Assembly (NCBI RefSeq): GCF_003952725.1 | Contig: NZ_CP032509.1 | Span: 1,326,001-1,390,000 of the forward strand | DNA length: 64,000 nt | DNA from: Georhizobium profundi | GTDB taxonomy: Bacteria > Pseudomonadota > Alphaproteobacteria > Rhizobiales > Rhizobiaceae | Reading direction: 5' to 3' | Shown: one piece after another, positions 26,571 through 35,549 of the stretch | How the letters are laid out: the number at the start of each line of letters is the position of its first letter | How positions within the stretch are numbered: the stretch's first letter is position 1 | The notes under the pieces: generated by a model | What the model was told of the DNA's origin: nothing | The model's database searches: none | The model's input: the letters and a program-made list of their open reading frames with translations, nothing else | Program-made: the position numbers and the translations under genes

Positions 26571-28412
26571 ATGGCAGTCGAGGGATCCGGATCCGATCTG
26601 GCGCAGGTGGTCGTTTTGCTCTCGGCTGGCGTGCTGGCCGTGCCGATCTTCAAGCGCCTCGGCCTTGGCTCGGTGCTCGGCTATTTCACGGCGGGCCTCA
26701 TCATCGGGCCGTTCGGTCTCGGATTCTTCTCCGATCCTGAAGCGATCCTGCACATCGCCGAACTCGGCGTCGTGATGTTCCTCTTCGTCATCGGGCTGGA
26801 AATGCAGCCTTCGCGGCTCTGGAATCTCAGGCGTGAAATCTTCGGCCTTGGTCTATCGCAGGTGTTCTTCTGCGCTTTCCTGTTGACGTTGATCGGGGTC
26901 TATCTGCTCGACCTGTCGCCGGTCATCGCCTTCGTTGCGGCCTCCGGTTTCGTCTTGTCGTCGACGGCCGTCGTCATGCAGATGCTCGACGAGCGGGGCG
27001 AGACATCCACGACGGAAGGGCAGCAGGCGGTATCGATCCTGCTACTCGAAGACCTGATGATCGTGCCGCTTCTTGCGATCGTCACCTTCCTGGCACCGGG
27101 AGAAAGCGCGACGTTGACTGAGCGCTTGGTCGACATCGCGATCGCGATCGGCGCGGTTGCGGCGCTCATTCTCGCCGGGCGCTTCCTGCTCAATCCGTTC
27201 TTCAGCATTCTGGCGGCGGCGCGGGCGCGCGAGGTGATGACGGCCGCCGCCCTTCTGGTCGTGCTCGGGTCGGCGTTGCTCATGGATGTCGGCGGCCTGT
27301 CGATGGCGATGGGCGCGTTTCTTGCCGGTGTGCTTCTGTCGGAATCGACTTTCCGGCATCAGCTGGAAGCCGATGTCGAACCATTCCGCGGCATCCTGCT
27401 CGGCCTCTTCTTCCTCGCCGTGGGCATGTCGCTTGATCTCTCCGTCATTGGGGCGGAATGGCAGATGATCCTGCTTGCCGTTGCGGCTTTCATGGTCACG
27501 AAGGCGATCGGCATCTATGTCATCGCGCGGATCTTCGGCACGGCCAACCGGGCGGCGATCACCCGCGTGGCACTCTTTGCCCAAGGCGGCGAGTTCGCCT
27601 TCGTCCTTTATGCGGCGGCGCTTGCCGGCGGCATTTTCGACGCGCGCACCAACGCGATATTCTCCGCCGTGATCATCCTTTCCATGGCGCTGACGCCGTT
27701 GATCGGGATAGCGCTTCAACGCCTGATGCCGCGCGCGCCGACCGATCTCGACGGTATCGACAAGGCCGATGGGCTTGAAGGGAACGTGTTGATGATCGGC
27801 TTCGGCCGGTTCGCGCAGGTGGCCAGCCAAGGCCTGCTCGCGCGCGGCTTCGATGTCTCGATCATCGAAAACGACGTGGAGATGATCCGGGCCGCAGCCG
27901 ATTTCGGCTTCAAGGTCTACTATGGCGACGGGACGCGCCTCGATACGCTGCATGCATCGGGCGCTCGCGAGGCGGAAGCGATCCTCGTCTGCGTCGACGA
28001 TCGTGCTGCCGCCGACCGGATCGTGGAACTGGTCAAGCACGAGTTTCCATTGGCCAAGCTCTTCGTGCGTGCCTTCGATCGCGGCCACGCGCTCGATCTC
28101 ATCGCCAAGGGCGTCGATTACCAGATCCGCGAGACCTTCGAATCCGCGATGCGCTTCGGTGAGGCCGCGATGATCGAGCTTGGCGTGTCAGTCGAGGATG
28201 CGCAGGCGATCAGCGCGGATGTGCGCCGGCGAGACGAGGCGCGGTTCGAGCTGCAGATCGTCGGCGATATCTATTCCGGCAGCGATCTCATGCGCGGCAA
28301 CATGCCGAAGCCTACGCCGCTGACGACGCCGCGGCGGGCCGGCAAGGTCTATGGCGCCGACACGCTCGGTGAGAGCGCGACATCCGACCGCGACAACGAG
28401 CGGATCGAATAG
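26571..28412 (+). CDS. CPA2-family monovalent cation:proton antiporter with TrkA-N domain (KefB/KefC-like)
   Basis: Inner-membrane protein (613 aa). An N-terminal Na+/H+ exchanger domain of ~12 helices (FKRLGLGSVLGYFTAGLIIGP, ELGVVMFLFVIGLEM, SILLLEDLMIVPLLA) is followed from ~residue 405 by an NAD-binding RCK/TrkA-N domain (NVLMIGFGRFAQVASQGL, YYGDGTRLDTLHASGAREAE). This is the architecture of glutathione-gated K+ efflux systems. Its position next to gamma-glutamyltransferase fits a glutathione/electrophile theme but does not prove it. It ends 3 bases from the convergent dehydrogenase. Confidence 0.88.
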   Translation: MAVEGSGSDLAQVVVLLSAGVLAVPIFKRLGLGSVLGYFTAGLIIGPFGLGFFSDPEAILHIAELGVVMFLFVIGLEMQPSRLWNLRREIFGLGLSQVFFCAFLLTLIGVYLLDLSPVIAFVAASGFVLSSTAVVMQMLDERGETSTTEGQQAVSILLLEDLMIVPLLAIVTFLAPGESATLTERLVDIAIAIGAVAALILAGRFLLNPFFSILAAARAREVMTAAALLVVLGSALLMDVGGLSMAMGAFLAGVLLSESTFRHQLEADVEPFRGILLGLFFLAVGMSLDLSVIGAEWQMILLAVAAFMVTKAIGIYVIARIFGTANRAAITRVALFAQGGEFAFVLYAAALAGGIFDARTNAIFSAVIILSMALTPLIGIALQRLMPRAPTDLDGIDKADGLEGNVLMIGFGRFAQVASQGLLARGFDVSIIENDVEMIRAAADFGFKVYYGDGTRLDTLHASGAREAEAILVCVDDRAAADRIVELVKHEFPLAKLFVRAFDRGHALDLIAKGVDYQIRETFESAMRFGEAAMIELGVSVEDAQAISADVRRRDEARFELQIVGDIYSGSDLMRGNMPKPTPLTTPRRAGKVYGADTLGESATSDRDNERIE

Positions 28413-28415
28413 TAT

Positions 28416-29294
28416 TCAGCGTTTGGTGCGGCCGATCAGCTCGAGATAGAGCGCCGCGTGATCGAGATCCGGTTCGTTCATCGTGTGGACAAGCGTCTCG
28501 TAGCGTTCGCGAATGCTCTCGGCGAGCGGCAACTCGATCGCGAGCGCATCCGCTTCCTTCACGATGTTGTTCATATCCTTCAGCTGGATCGAGGATTTGG
28601 CACCCGGCGTGAAGTCGCGGCTGTCCATGCGCCAGCCATGGAGCTGGAGGATCGCGGAATCGGCAAAGCCTCCCTTCAGCGCATCACGGAACGCTTCCGC
28701 GTTGCCGCCGCCGGACTGAACGAGCAGGGTCGCCTCGGCGACCGCACCGATCGTGATGCCGACGATCGCCTGGTTGGCGAGCTTGGCCAATTGGCCCGTG
28801 CCGGATGCACCTACGCGCACCGGCCGTCCCAGTGCCTTAAGAACGGGGGCGGCTTCATCGAAGGTCGCTTCGCCGCCGCCGGCCATGATAGCGAGCGTTG
28901 CGGCTTCGGCGCCCTTCGTGCCGCCGCTGACCGGGGCATCGAGGTGGCGTAGTCCGAGCGCCTCGAGCCTTTCGGCATGGTCACGGGCTTCGGCCGGGGT
29001 GATCGAGCTCATGTCGATGAAAATCGCGCCGCTCTTCATGGACGCTGCCACGCCTTGGCCGAACAGAAGATCGGCAACGGCCTCGCCATTGCTGACGATG
29101 GCGATGACCATGTCGGCTTCTCTCACCGCGTCGGCGGCGCTGGCGGCGATCTCGGCGCCGAGCTTGCCGAGCGGCTCGGCTTTCTCCCTGCTTCGGTTCC
29201 AGACCGTCAGGCGGTGGCCGGCCTTGAGCAGGTTTTCGGCCATGGGCGCGCCCATGAGGCCTGTGCCCAGGAAGGCGATGTGTCGCGACGTCAT
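28416..29294 (-). CDS. NAD(P)-dependent beta-hydroxyacid dehydrogenase (HIBADH/GarR-like)
   Basis: 292 residues. It begins with a Rossmann motif HIAFLGTGLMGAPMAENLLKAG, then carries the beta-hydroxyacid dehydrogenase loop HLDAPVSGGTKGAEAATL and the helix with the catalytic Lys, GQLAKLANQAIVG. Family members act on 3-hydroxyisobutyrate, tartronate semialdehyde or gamma-hydroxybutyrate. The substrate cannot be fixed here. It lies 22 bases downstream of an alpha/beta hydrolase on the same strand and may share its transcript. Confidence 0.87.
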   Translation of the reverse strand: MTSRHIAFLGTGLMGAPMAENLLKAGHRLTVWNRSREKAEPLGKLGAEIAASAADAVREADMVIAIVSNGEAVADLLFGQGVAASMKSGAIFIDMSSITPAEARDHAERLEALGLRHLDAPVSGGTKGAEAATLAIMAGGGEATFDEAAPVLKALGRPVRVGASGTGQLAKLANQAIVGITIGAVAEATLLVQSGGGNAEAFRDALKGGFADSAILQLHGWRMDSRDFTPGAKSSIQLKDMNNIVKEADALAIELPLAESIRERYETLVHTMNEPDLDHAALYLELIGRTKR

Positions 29295-29316
29295 GGTGAA
29301 ATGCCCCGAAAGTCCG

Positions 29317-30156
29317 TCAGAAAGAAGTGAGAAGTGCCTGTGTCAATGGGCTGTCGCGCCGAGCAAGGCCATCGATGACATCGAAATGGTGCGTCGTTTC
29401 ATCGACGTGAAACTTGGTCTCGACGCCGAAACCGTCCCAGAGTTCGGGCAGGATGCGGCTCTGGCGCAGAAATTCAGGCCGCTCCTTGCCACCCACCCAG
29501 GCGAGAAGGCGCGTGCCGGCAAGCGGGCGCAGGAGCGCCGGGCTTTCCCGATATGCCTCTTCCTCATCGATCGCGAGGATCGCGTTCATCTCGGTCAGCA
29601 TCAGCGGGCGAAGATCGTGCACGCCCGAGATTGACACCACGTTGTTCACACGCTCCCGGACGGGTACGGCAAGCGGGGAATGCTCCGAAACCATGCGTGA
29701 GACGAGATGACCGCCGGCCGAGTGACCAGCAAGCCGGATCGGGCCAGCGACCCTATCGCTCGCCTTGACGATCGCTGCCGCGACCTCGCGGCCGATCCGC
29801 GTCAGCCGCGCCTCGGGTGCCAGCGTGTAGGACGGCATTGCCACGGCGAAGCCTCCATCGACCGCGCCACGTGCCAGATGCGACCAGAAGGATTTGTCGA
29901 AAGCTTTCCAGTAGCCGCCGTGGACGAAGACGACGAGGCCCTTTGGCGATCCGACCGGCAGGAAGAGATCCAACTTGTTGCGCGGCTCGGGGCCATAAGA
30001 CATATCGATCTCAGCGCGACCGTCCTGTTGAAGCTCGGCGCGGAATTGAGCTGCCTCTGCCGCCCAGCGATCTGGATAGGCTTCTGCGCCGTCGATATAG
30101 GCACCGTTCGTATAGGCGTCGTCCCAATCGGTGATCGGGTATTCCGGTTTCGTCAT
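29317..30156 (-). CDS. Alpha/beta hydrolase (arylformamidase/KynB-like esterase fold)
   Basis: 279 residues from ATG 30156 (MTKPEYPITDWDDAY). A longer in-frame start upstream lies inside the next gene and encodes a low-complexity Arg/Gly stretch. The oxyanion motif HGGYW and nucleophile elbow GHSAGGH are those of the arylformamidase-like branch of the HSL/esterase superfamily. The C-terminal THHFDVIDGL supplies the likely catalytic His. Start and stop overlap the upstream NAD(P)HX-repair gene by ATGA (30153-30156). Arylformamide hydrolysis in tryptophan degradation is the nearest guess. A general esterase is possible. Confidence 0.83.
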   Translation of the reverse strand: MTKPEYPITDWDDAYTNGAYIDGAEAYPDRWAAEAAQFRAELQQDGRAEIDMSYGPEPRNKLDLFLPVGSPKGLVVFVHGGYWKAFDKSFWSHLARGAVDGGFAVAMPSYTLAPEARLTRIGREVAAAIVKASDRVAGPIRLAGHSAGGHLVSRMVSEHSPLAVPVRERVNNVVSISGVHDLRPLMLTEMNAILAIDEEEAYRESPALLRPLAGTRLLAWVGGKERPEFLRQSRILPELWDGFGVETKFHVDETTHHFDVIDGLARRDSPLTQALLTSF

Positions 30157-31670
30157 GTGGTCCTCCCGATCCCGGCCGTTGTGCCGAGATCCTCGATCAA
30201 AGCGCCTACCGCCTGATGCAGGGCCTTGTCCAGATCGTCCGCCGTCAGTCCAGGTCCCGCGATTTGCCCTGCACGTCCGTGAAGCCACGCTGCAGCGCTC
30301 GTGGCTTCGAAGGGTGGCATGCGCTGTGCGAGCAGCCCGCCGATGATGCCGGCGAGCGTATCGCCGGAACCAGCCGTGGCGAGCCAGGGCGGTGCGTTCG
30401 TGTTCACCGCTGCGCGACCTTCGGGCTCGGCGATGACCGTGTCGCCGCCCTTCAGCAGAACCGTCGCGCCGCTGGCGACGGCGGCCCGCTCGGCGACGTC
30501 GATTTTCGAAAGGCTTTCGTTTTTCCCCAGATCTGGAAACAGCCGTGCGAACTCGCCGGAATGGGGTGTCATGACGACTGGCGCGCGACGCTCATGGATG
30601 CGCGTGAAAAGCGCCTGCGGATCATTCTTGAAGACCGTCAAGGCGTCGGCATCCAGCACCAGTGCGGCGCTGCTCTCTAATGCCGCCAGCACCAGATTAC
30701 GGCTTGCATCGTCGATGCCGAGGCCCGGACCGATAACGACAGCATTCAGGCGCTCGTCTTCGAGCAAGGTTTTCAGATCGTCGGCATCATCGCAGCGGGC
30801 GAGCATGATGGCCGTGAGATGTGCGGCGTTCACCAGAAGAGCGCTGCCCGGCGAAGCCACGGTCACCAATCCGGCGCCCGCGCGCAGGCAGGCGGTTGCC
30901 GCAAGGCGCGCGGCACCCGTGCGGGTGGGGCCGCCGGACATGACGATGGCGTGGCCTCGTCCGTATTTGTGCCCTTCCGCCGAGGGAACCGGGTAGGCGG
31001 AAGCCCAGAGTTCACGGACATTTTCGAAGCGCCGGATGCCGAGCGTTTGAAGCACCGCGTCGTCGATGCCGATCTGCGCAATGCGGATTTCGCCGCAATG
31101 GGTACGGCCCGGGAAGAGAACGTGGCCCGGCTTTTTGCGGAAGAAAGTGACGGTGCGCGTCGCTTTGATCGCCGTCCCCCGCACCGTGCCGCTTCGACCA
31201 TCGATGCCGCTCGGCAGGTCCACAGCCAGCACGGGGATACCGGATCGGTTGACGGCGTCGATCGTCGCGGCAGCTTCGCCCTCGACGGTGCGATCGAGAC
31301 CGGCGCCGAAGAGCGCATCGATGACGATCCCGAAGCGGAACAGGTCAGCTGGCAATGCCGAGGATGTCTCACCCTGCCAATCGGCAAAAGCCAGTGCCGC
31401 ATCGCCGCGCAGCCGCTCACGCCTGCCGATGAGAACGACGCGCACGGGCAGTCCCCGCAACCGCAGCACTTCCGCCGCCACGAAGCCGTCGCCACCATTG
31501 TTGCCGATGCCGGCCAGCACGAGTACACCGCGTTGCGCCGACGGAAACTTCAGCGCTGCCTCGGCGACAGCTTGCCCTGCCACGCGCATGAGATCGATGC
31601 CGGGCGTGCCCATCTCGATCGCCAGGCGGTCCGCTTCGCCCATTTCGCCTGGGGTCAGAAGTTCATGCAT
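30153..31670 (-). CDS. nnrD/nnrE: Bifunctional NAD(P)H-hydrate epimerase / ADP-dependent NAD(P)H-hydrate dehydratase
   Basis: Repairs hydrated NAD(P)H. The N-terminal YjeF_N epimerase domain (~1-210) carries LAGIGNNGGDGFVAAEVL and ALFGAGLDR. The C-terminal ribokinase-like dehydratase (~225-505) has KYGRGHAIVMSGG, VMTPHSGEFARLF and the catalytic loop AGSGDTLAGIIGGLLA. 505 aa is the normal length of the fusion. The protein is cytoplasmic. It is divergent from the glucosylglycerate genes, with a palindromic site in the 55-base gap. Confidence 0.93.
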   Translation of the reverse strand: MHELLTPGEMGEADRLAIEMGTPGIDLMRVAGQAVAEAALKFPSAQRGVLVLAGIGNNGGDGFVAAEVLRLRGLPVRVVLIGRRERLRGDAALAFADWQGETSSALPADLFRFGIVIDALFGAGLDRTVEGEAAATIDAVNRSGIPVLAVDLPSGIDGRSGTVRGTAIKATRTVTFFRKKPGHVLFPGRTHCGEIRIAQIGIDDAVLQTLGIRRFENVRELWASAYPVPSAEGHKYGRGHAIVMSGGPTRTGAARLAATACLRAGAGLVTVASPGSALLVNAAHLTAIMLARCDDADDLKTLLEDERLNAVVIGPGLGIDDASRNLVLAALESSAALVLDADALTVFKNDPQALFTRIHERRAPVVMTPHSGEFARLFPDLGKNESLSKIDVAERAAVASGATVLLKGGDTVIAEPEGRAAVNTNAPPWLATAGSGDTLAGIIGGLLAQRMPPFEATSAAAWLHGRAGQIAGPGLTADDLDKALHQAVGALIEDLGTTAGIGRTT

Positions 31671-31690
31671 GGAATTTCAGAGGCTTGTCA

Positions 31691-31707
31691 TTTGTGCAGA
31701 GCACAAA
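31691..31707. promoter_or_regulatory. Palindromic site between divergent genes
   Basis: TTTGTGC-AGA-GCACAAA is a perfect 7-bp inverted repeat with a 3-base spacer in the 55-base gap between nnrDE and the glucosylglycerate phosphatase gene. Its location and symmetry suggest a repressor or activator site acting on one or both promoters. The binding protein is unknown. Confidence 0.5.
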
Positions 31708-31725
31708 ATCTGGTAGCTCAAGATC

Positions 31726-32523
31726 ATGATCATCTTTTCCGATCTCGACGGGACGCTGCTCGATCACGCGACCTACTCCTTCGACGCAGCCCGGCCTGCG
31801 CTCGATGTCGTCAAGGCTAACGGCATCCCGCTCATTTTCGCAACCAGCAAGACGGCTGCCGAGATCGAGCCGCTGAGGGAAGCGACCGGCATTCACCTGC
31901 CCGCGATCGTCGAAAATGGCGCTGGCATCGCCTGGCCTGGCCATGCCGACGGACAGGAAGATGCATACCGACAGGTCCGCGCGGCGTTGGACAGGGTGCC
32001 GAAGCCGCTTCGCGCACTCTATCGCAGCTTCGGCGACATGGACGATGCCGAGGTGGCAGGGCGCACGGGCCTGTCGCTCGAGGGAGCCAGCCTTGCCCGT
32101 CGCCGGCTCTTTTCCGAGCCGGGGCTGTTTTCCGGCAGCGCTGAAGAGCGCGCCGCTTTTCTGGATGCACTCAAGGCGGAAGGCTTGTCCGCGGTGCAGG
32201 GAGGACGTTTTCTCACGATCTCGGCCGGCGCGAGCAAGGCCGATCGCATGACGGAGATCGTCGCCTGGCACGAAGCTGAAACAGGGCGAGCAGGCAGGCC
32301 GACGCTCGCGCTCGGCGATGCGGCCAACGACATCGCAATGCTCGAGGCAGCCGACTACGGCGTGGTCGTCGCAAACAGGGCGCACCCGCCGCTTGCGCCG
32401 TTGGCAGGCGAGCATGCAGGTCGGATCAGCCGTACCGAAAAAGAAGGTCCGGCCGGATGGAACGAGGCGGTGCTCTCGTTCATTCGGCGCGTCGGAGCGA
32501 TCGAGAAGGGGACAGCACAATGA
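31726..32523 (+). CDS. HAD phosphatase, glucosyl-/mannosyl-3-phosphoglycerate phosphatase
   Basis: 265 residues of the MPGP family of HAD phosphatases, removing phosphate from glycosyl-3-phosphoglycerate. It opens with the nucleophile motif FSDLDGTLL (Asp ~7), has motif II FATSKTAAEI, and ends with ALGDAANDIAMLEAADYGV, the metal-binding motif IV. It is translationally coupled (ATGA at 32520) to a glycosyl-3-phosphoglycerate synthase. Because the synthase looks like the glucosyl enzyme, the product is predicted to be glucosylglycerate. Annotation pipelines often call this gene mannosyl-3-phosphoglycerate phosphatase. Confidence 0.87.
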   Translation: MIIFSDLDGTLLDHATYSFDAARPALDVVKANGIPLIFATSKTAAEIEPLREATGIHLPAIVENGAGIAWPGHADGQEDAYRQVRAALDRVPKPLRALYRSFGDMDDAEVAGRTGLSLEGASLARRRLFSEPGLFSGSAEERAAFLDALKAEGLSAVQGGRFLTISAGASKADRMTEIVAWHEAETGRAGRPTLALGDAANDIAMLEAADYGVVVANRAHPPLAPLAGEHAGRISRTEKEGPAGWNEAVLSFIRRVGAIEKGTAQ

Positions 32524-33737
32524 CCGATTTTCACCAGACAGGCGCGATTGCGACCCTGCACAATCTCACGCGCCGGCCGGTCGAGGAGATGGAGCGCGAA
32601 CTCGTCGCCTTCAGCGAAAACAGGCCGATCTCGTTGATCCTGCCTTCGCTCTATTCGGAACTCGAAGGCGAGGCGCTGCCGCTGATCCTCGATCACCTGA
32701 CGAAGGTGCCGTATCTGAAGGAAATCATCATCGGCCTCGATCGGGCGAGCGAAACGGAGTTCCACAAAGCCAAGGAGTTCTTCGGTCGCCTGCCACAGCA
32801 CCATCGCATTTTATGGAACGACGGGCCGCGGTTGACGGCGATCCACGACAAGCTGATGGACTATGGCGTCGCGCCAACCGAATTGGGCAAGGGGCGCAAC
32901 GTCTGGTACTGCATGGGCTACGCGCTGGCATCCGGGCGATCGGATGTTGTGGCGCTGCACGATTGCGACATCGTCACCTACCACCGCGAGCTGCTCGCGC
33001 GCCTGGTCTATCCCGTTGCCAATCCGCGCTTCGGCTATGTCTTTGCCAAGGGCTTCTATTCCCGCATCGCCGACGGCAAGCTCAACGGGCGCGTGTCGCG
33101 CCTGCTGGTCGGACCGCTGCTCGATGCTTTGGAAAAGACCATCGGACCCCAGCAATACATCGATTATCTGGCTGCCTTCCGCTATCCGCTCTCCGGCGAG
33201 TTCGCGATGCGCATGGCGACCATTCCGGATATCCGTATTCCGACCGATTGGGGCTTGGAAATCGGGGTGCTGTCGGAGATGCGCCGCAATGCCAGCCAGC
33301 GCTCCATCTGCCAGGTTGATATCGCGGACGTCTACGACCACAAGCACCAGGACCTGTCGCAGGACGATGCGGAAAAAGGCCTTTCGCGTATGTCGATCGA
33401 CATCACCAAGGCCGTGTTCCGCAAGCTCGCGACGGAAGGCGTTACCTTCACCTCCGGCACGTTCCGCTCGGTCAAGGCCACCTATTACCGGGCGGCGCTC
33501 GACATGATCGAGAGTTATCACGCCGACGCGGTGATGAACGGCCTCCGGCTCGATCGCCACCGGGAAGAGCAGGCTGTGGAGCTCTTTGCCGGCAACATCA
33601 TGAAGGCCGGCGAGATGTTCCTCGAAAATCCGATGGAGACGCCGGTGATCCCCAATTGGCGGCGGGTCAATTCAGCCGCGCCAGGCATTCTCGATGATCT
33701 GCGCGATGCGGTGGAGGCCGACAACCGCGGCAGTTAA
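32520..33737 (+). CDS. gpgS: Glucosyl-3-phosphoglycerate synthase (GT81-type)
   Basis: Glycosyltransferase of 405 residues. ATG 32520 was chosen since an in-frame start at 32457 lies in the phosphatase gene. The nucleotide-sugar domain shows ISLILPSLYSELEGEALPLI, EIIIGLDRAS and the metal-binding DxD in VALHDCDIVTYHREL. The C-terminal part has TDWGLEIGVL, FRYPLSGEFAMR and VYDHKHQDLS, as in GpgS proteins. It should join glucose from a nucleotide sugar to 3-phosphoglycerate. The partner phosphatase lies upstream, and a glucosylglycerate-type phosphorylase converges 3 bases downstream. Confidence 0.87.
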   Translation: MTDFHQTGAIATLHNLTRRPVEEMERELVAFSENRPISLILPSLYSELEGEALPLILDHLTKVPYLKEIIIGLDRASETEFHKAKEFFGRLPQHHRILWNDGPRLTAIHDKLMDYGVAPTELGKGRNVWYCMGYALASGRSDVVALHDCDIVTYHRELLARLVYPVANPRFGYVFAKGFYSRIADGKLNGRVSRLLVGPLLDALEKTIGPQQYIDYLAAFRYPLSGEFAMRMATIPDIRIPTDWGLEIGVLSEMRRNASQRSICQVDIADVYDHKHQDLSQDDAEKGLSRMSIDITKAVFRKLATEGVTFTSGTFRSVKATYYRAALDMIESYHADAVMNGLRLDRHREEQAVELFAGNIMKAGEMFLENPMETPVIPNWRRVNSAAPGILDDLRDAVEADNRGS

Positions 33738-33740
33738 GCG

Positions 33741-35492
33741 TTAAGCGGTTCGGTTGGCGAGCCAGACGCACTGATAGGGGTGAAGCTCGATGGCGGTGCC
33801 GATTTCGGCATCGATCTCGTTGCCGCTCAAAAGATCCGTCCAGGTCTCGCCCTTGATCAGGTTCAGGCTAACGAGAGGCAGCGTGATTGCACGATCCGTC
33901 ACGTTGTGGATGGCGAAGATCGACTGTTCCCGGTCGATGCTCTGGCGCCAGACGCCGAAGAGGCCTTCGCCCAGTTGCAGCGTGAACTGCGTCGCATTGG
34001 GATGAAACGCCTTCTGGGCGGTGCGGATGTCGATCTGGCGCTTCAGTTCGCCAAGGACGATGGCCTGCTCGCTTTCGGCGTCCGCAAGGCGCTCTTTCAA
34101 AGCATCGTAGTCCCATTGGTGGCGGTTGAGCGACCGGTTGTGGCCTGTGCGCGCGCGCCGATCGTGGTCGTTGGGGGTGGCGAGCAGGCTGTGGATATAG
34201 AAGGCGGGCATGCCTTCGAGCGCCATCATGATCGTCTGCGAGCACAGGAAGCGCTCGCGGCGCCATTCGTCCGGCGTGCCGTCGATCTTGCCCTGGAAGG
34301 CGTCGAATAGCGCAATGTTCATCTCGTAAGGCCGGTAGGTGCCGTCCGGCATGGCGCGCAGAGACACCGCGCCGCCGAATGCTTCCACGGCGGCGATCAT
34401 CATGGCGATCTCCTCGTTGGGCAGAAGGCCCTCGGCTGGCCGCAGACCAATGCCGTCATGGGATGCGACGAAATTGAAATAGAAGCAGCCGGCAGGCGCC
34501 GGCGGCATCGTCATCTGCCAGCGGTTGAGCGCTGTCGCGTCGCCCGAGAGAAGCGCGTGAACGACAAGGGGCGGAAAAGAGAAATTATAGACCGCATGGG
34601 CCTCGTTGCGGTTCCCGAAATAGGAGAGGTTCTCCATGTTCGGAACGTTGGTTTCCGTAATCAGAAGCAGCGGCACCTCGGCGTAGTCGGCGAGCGTGCG
34701 CATCAGCCGGACGATCTCGTGCGTCTGGGGCAGGTGGATGCAGTTGGTGCCGATCTCCTTCCAGACGAAGGCGACGGCGTCGAGCCGGATCGTGCGGACG
34801 CCGCGATCGATGTGAAAGCGCATGATGCGCAGAAACTCGATCAACATCTCCGGATTGGCGAAATTCAGATCGACCTGGTCTTCGGAGAAGGTACACCAGA
34901 CGTGTCGCTCGCCATGCGCCGTTTCCACCTTCCGCAGAAGCGGATGCGGACGTGGACGCACGACGGCGGAAAGATCGGTCGCGGGGTCGACTTCGACGAA
35001 GAAGCCGCTACCGGGCTCCTCGCCGCGCAGATACTGCTTGAACCAGAGCGATGCAGAGGAAACGTGGTTCAGCACCAGATCGGCCATCAACCGGTAGCGC
35101 CGGCCAAGCCTCTGGAGGTGCTTCCAGTCGCCGACATCGGGGTTGACGCTGTAATAGTCCACGACGGCAAAACCATCGTCGGATGTGTAGGGGAAGAACG
35201 GCAACACGTGGACGCTGTTCACGCTGCCATCGAGATGCGTATCGAGAAAATCATGCAGCAGCGCGACGGGGGCGGTCTTCTCGTCGATCAGCGAATTGCC
35301 ATAGGCGATCAGAACGGTGTCGCGCTCGCTCCAGGGCGGCTGGTTGGTCAGACGGCCTTTGCTGCGCGGCTTGGCCTTCCCGCTTTCGGGCCAGAAGGCC
35401 GCAATCATCGCATCGGTCAGAGCAGCGCTGTCGCGCTCCGGGTAGATGAAGGCGAGATGGCTTTCCAGGCGCGAACGGAGAAATGAGGGCAT
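33741..35492 (-). CDS. GH13 subfamily 18 sugar phosphorylase, probable glucosylglycerate phosphorylase
   Basis: 583 residues, length and wording of sucrose-phosphorylase-like GH13_18 enzymes. Catalytic residues are visible: nucleophile D238 in IRLDAVAF, acid/base E280 in LLITETNVPN, and the transition-state Asp in FVASHDGIGLRP. The N-terminal SVHVLPFFPYTSDDGFAVVDY is also family-specific. It would split a glucoside with phosphate to glucose-1-phosphate. Convergence with a GpgS/phosphatase pair (3-base gap to gpgS) points to glucosylglycerate rather than sucrose. That substrate is inference, supported by characterised glucosylglycerate phosphorylases of this subfamily. Confidence 0.85.
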   Translation of the reverse strand: MPSFLRSRLESHLAFIYPERDSAALTDAMIAAFWPESGKAKPRSKGRLTNQPPWSERDTVLIAYGNSLIDEKTAPVALLHDFLDTHLDGSVNSVHVLPFFPYTSDDGFAVVDYYSVNPDVGDWKHLQRLGRRYRLMADLVLNHVSSASLWFKQYLRGEEPGSGFFVEVDPATDLSAVVRPRPHPLLRKVETAHGERHVWCTFSEDQVDLNFANPEMLIEFLRIMRFHIDRGVRTIRLDAVAFVWKEIGTNCIHLPQTHEIVRLMRTLADYAEVPLLLITETNVPNMENLSYFGNRNEAHAVYNFSFPPLVVHALLSGDATALNRWQMTMPPAPAGCFYFNFVASHDGIGLRPAEGLLPNEEIAMMIAAVEAFGGAVSLRAMPDGTYRPYEMNIALFDAFQGKIDGTPDEWRRERFLCSQTIMMALEGMPAFYIHSLLATPNDHDRRARTGHNRSLNRHQWDYDALKERLADAESEQAIVLGELKRQIDIRTAQKAFHPNATQFTLQLGEGLFGVWRQSIDREQSIFAIHNVTDRAITLPLVSLNLIKGETWTDLLSGNEIDAEIGTAIELHPYQCVWLANRTA

Positions 35493-35549
35493 CGAACAAA
35501 CTTACCGCGCTGCAACAGCAAAACTCAATGGGTTAAGCAGGAACGTGGC

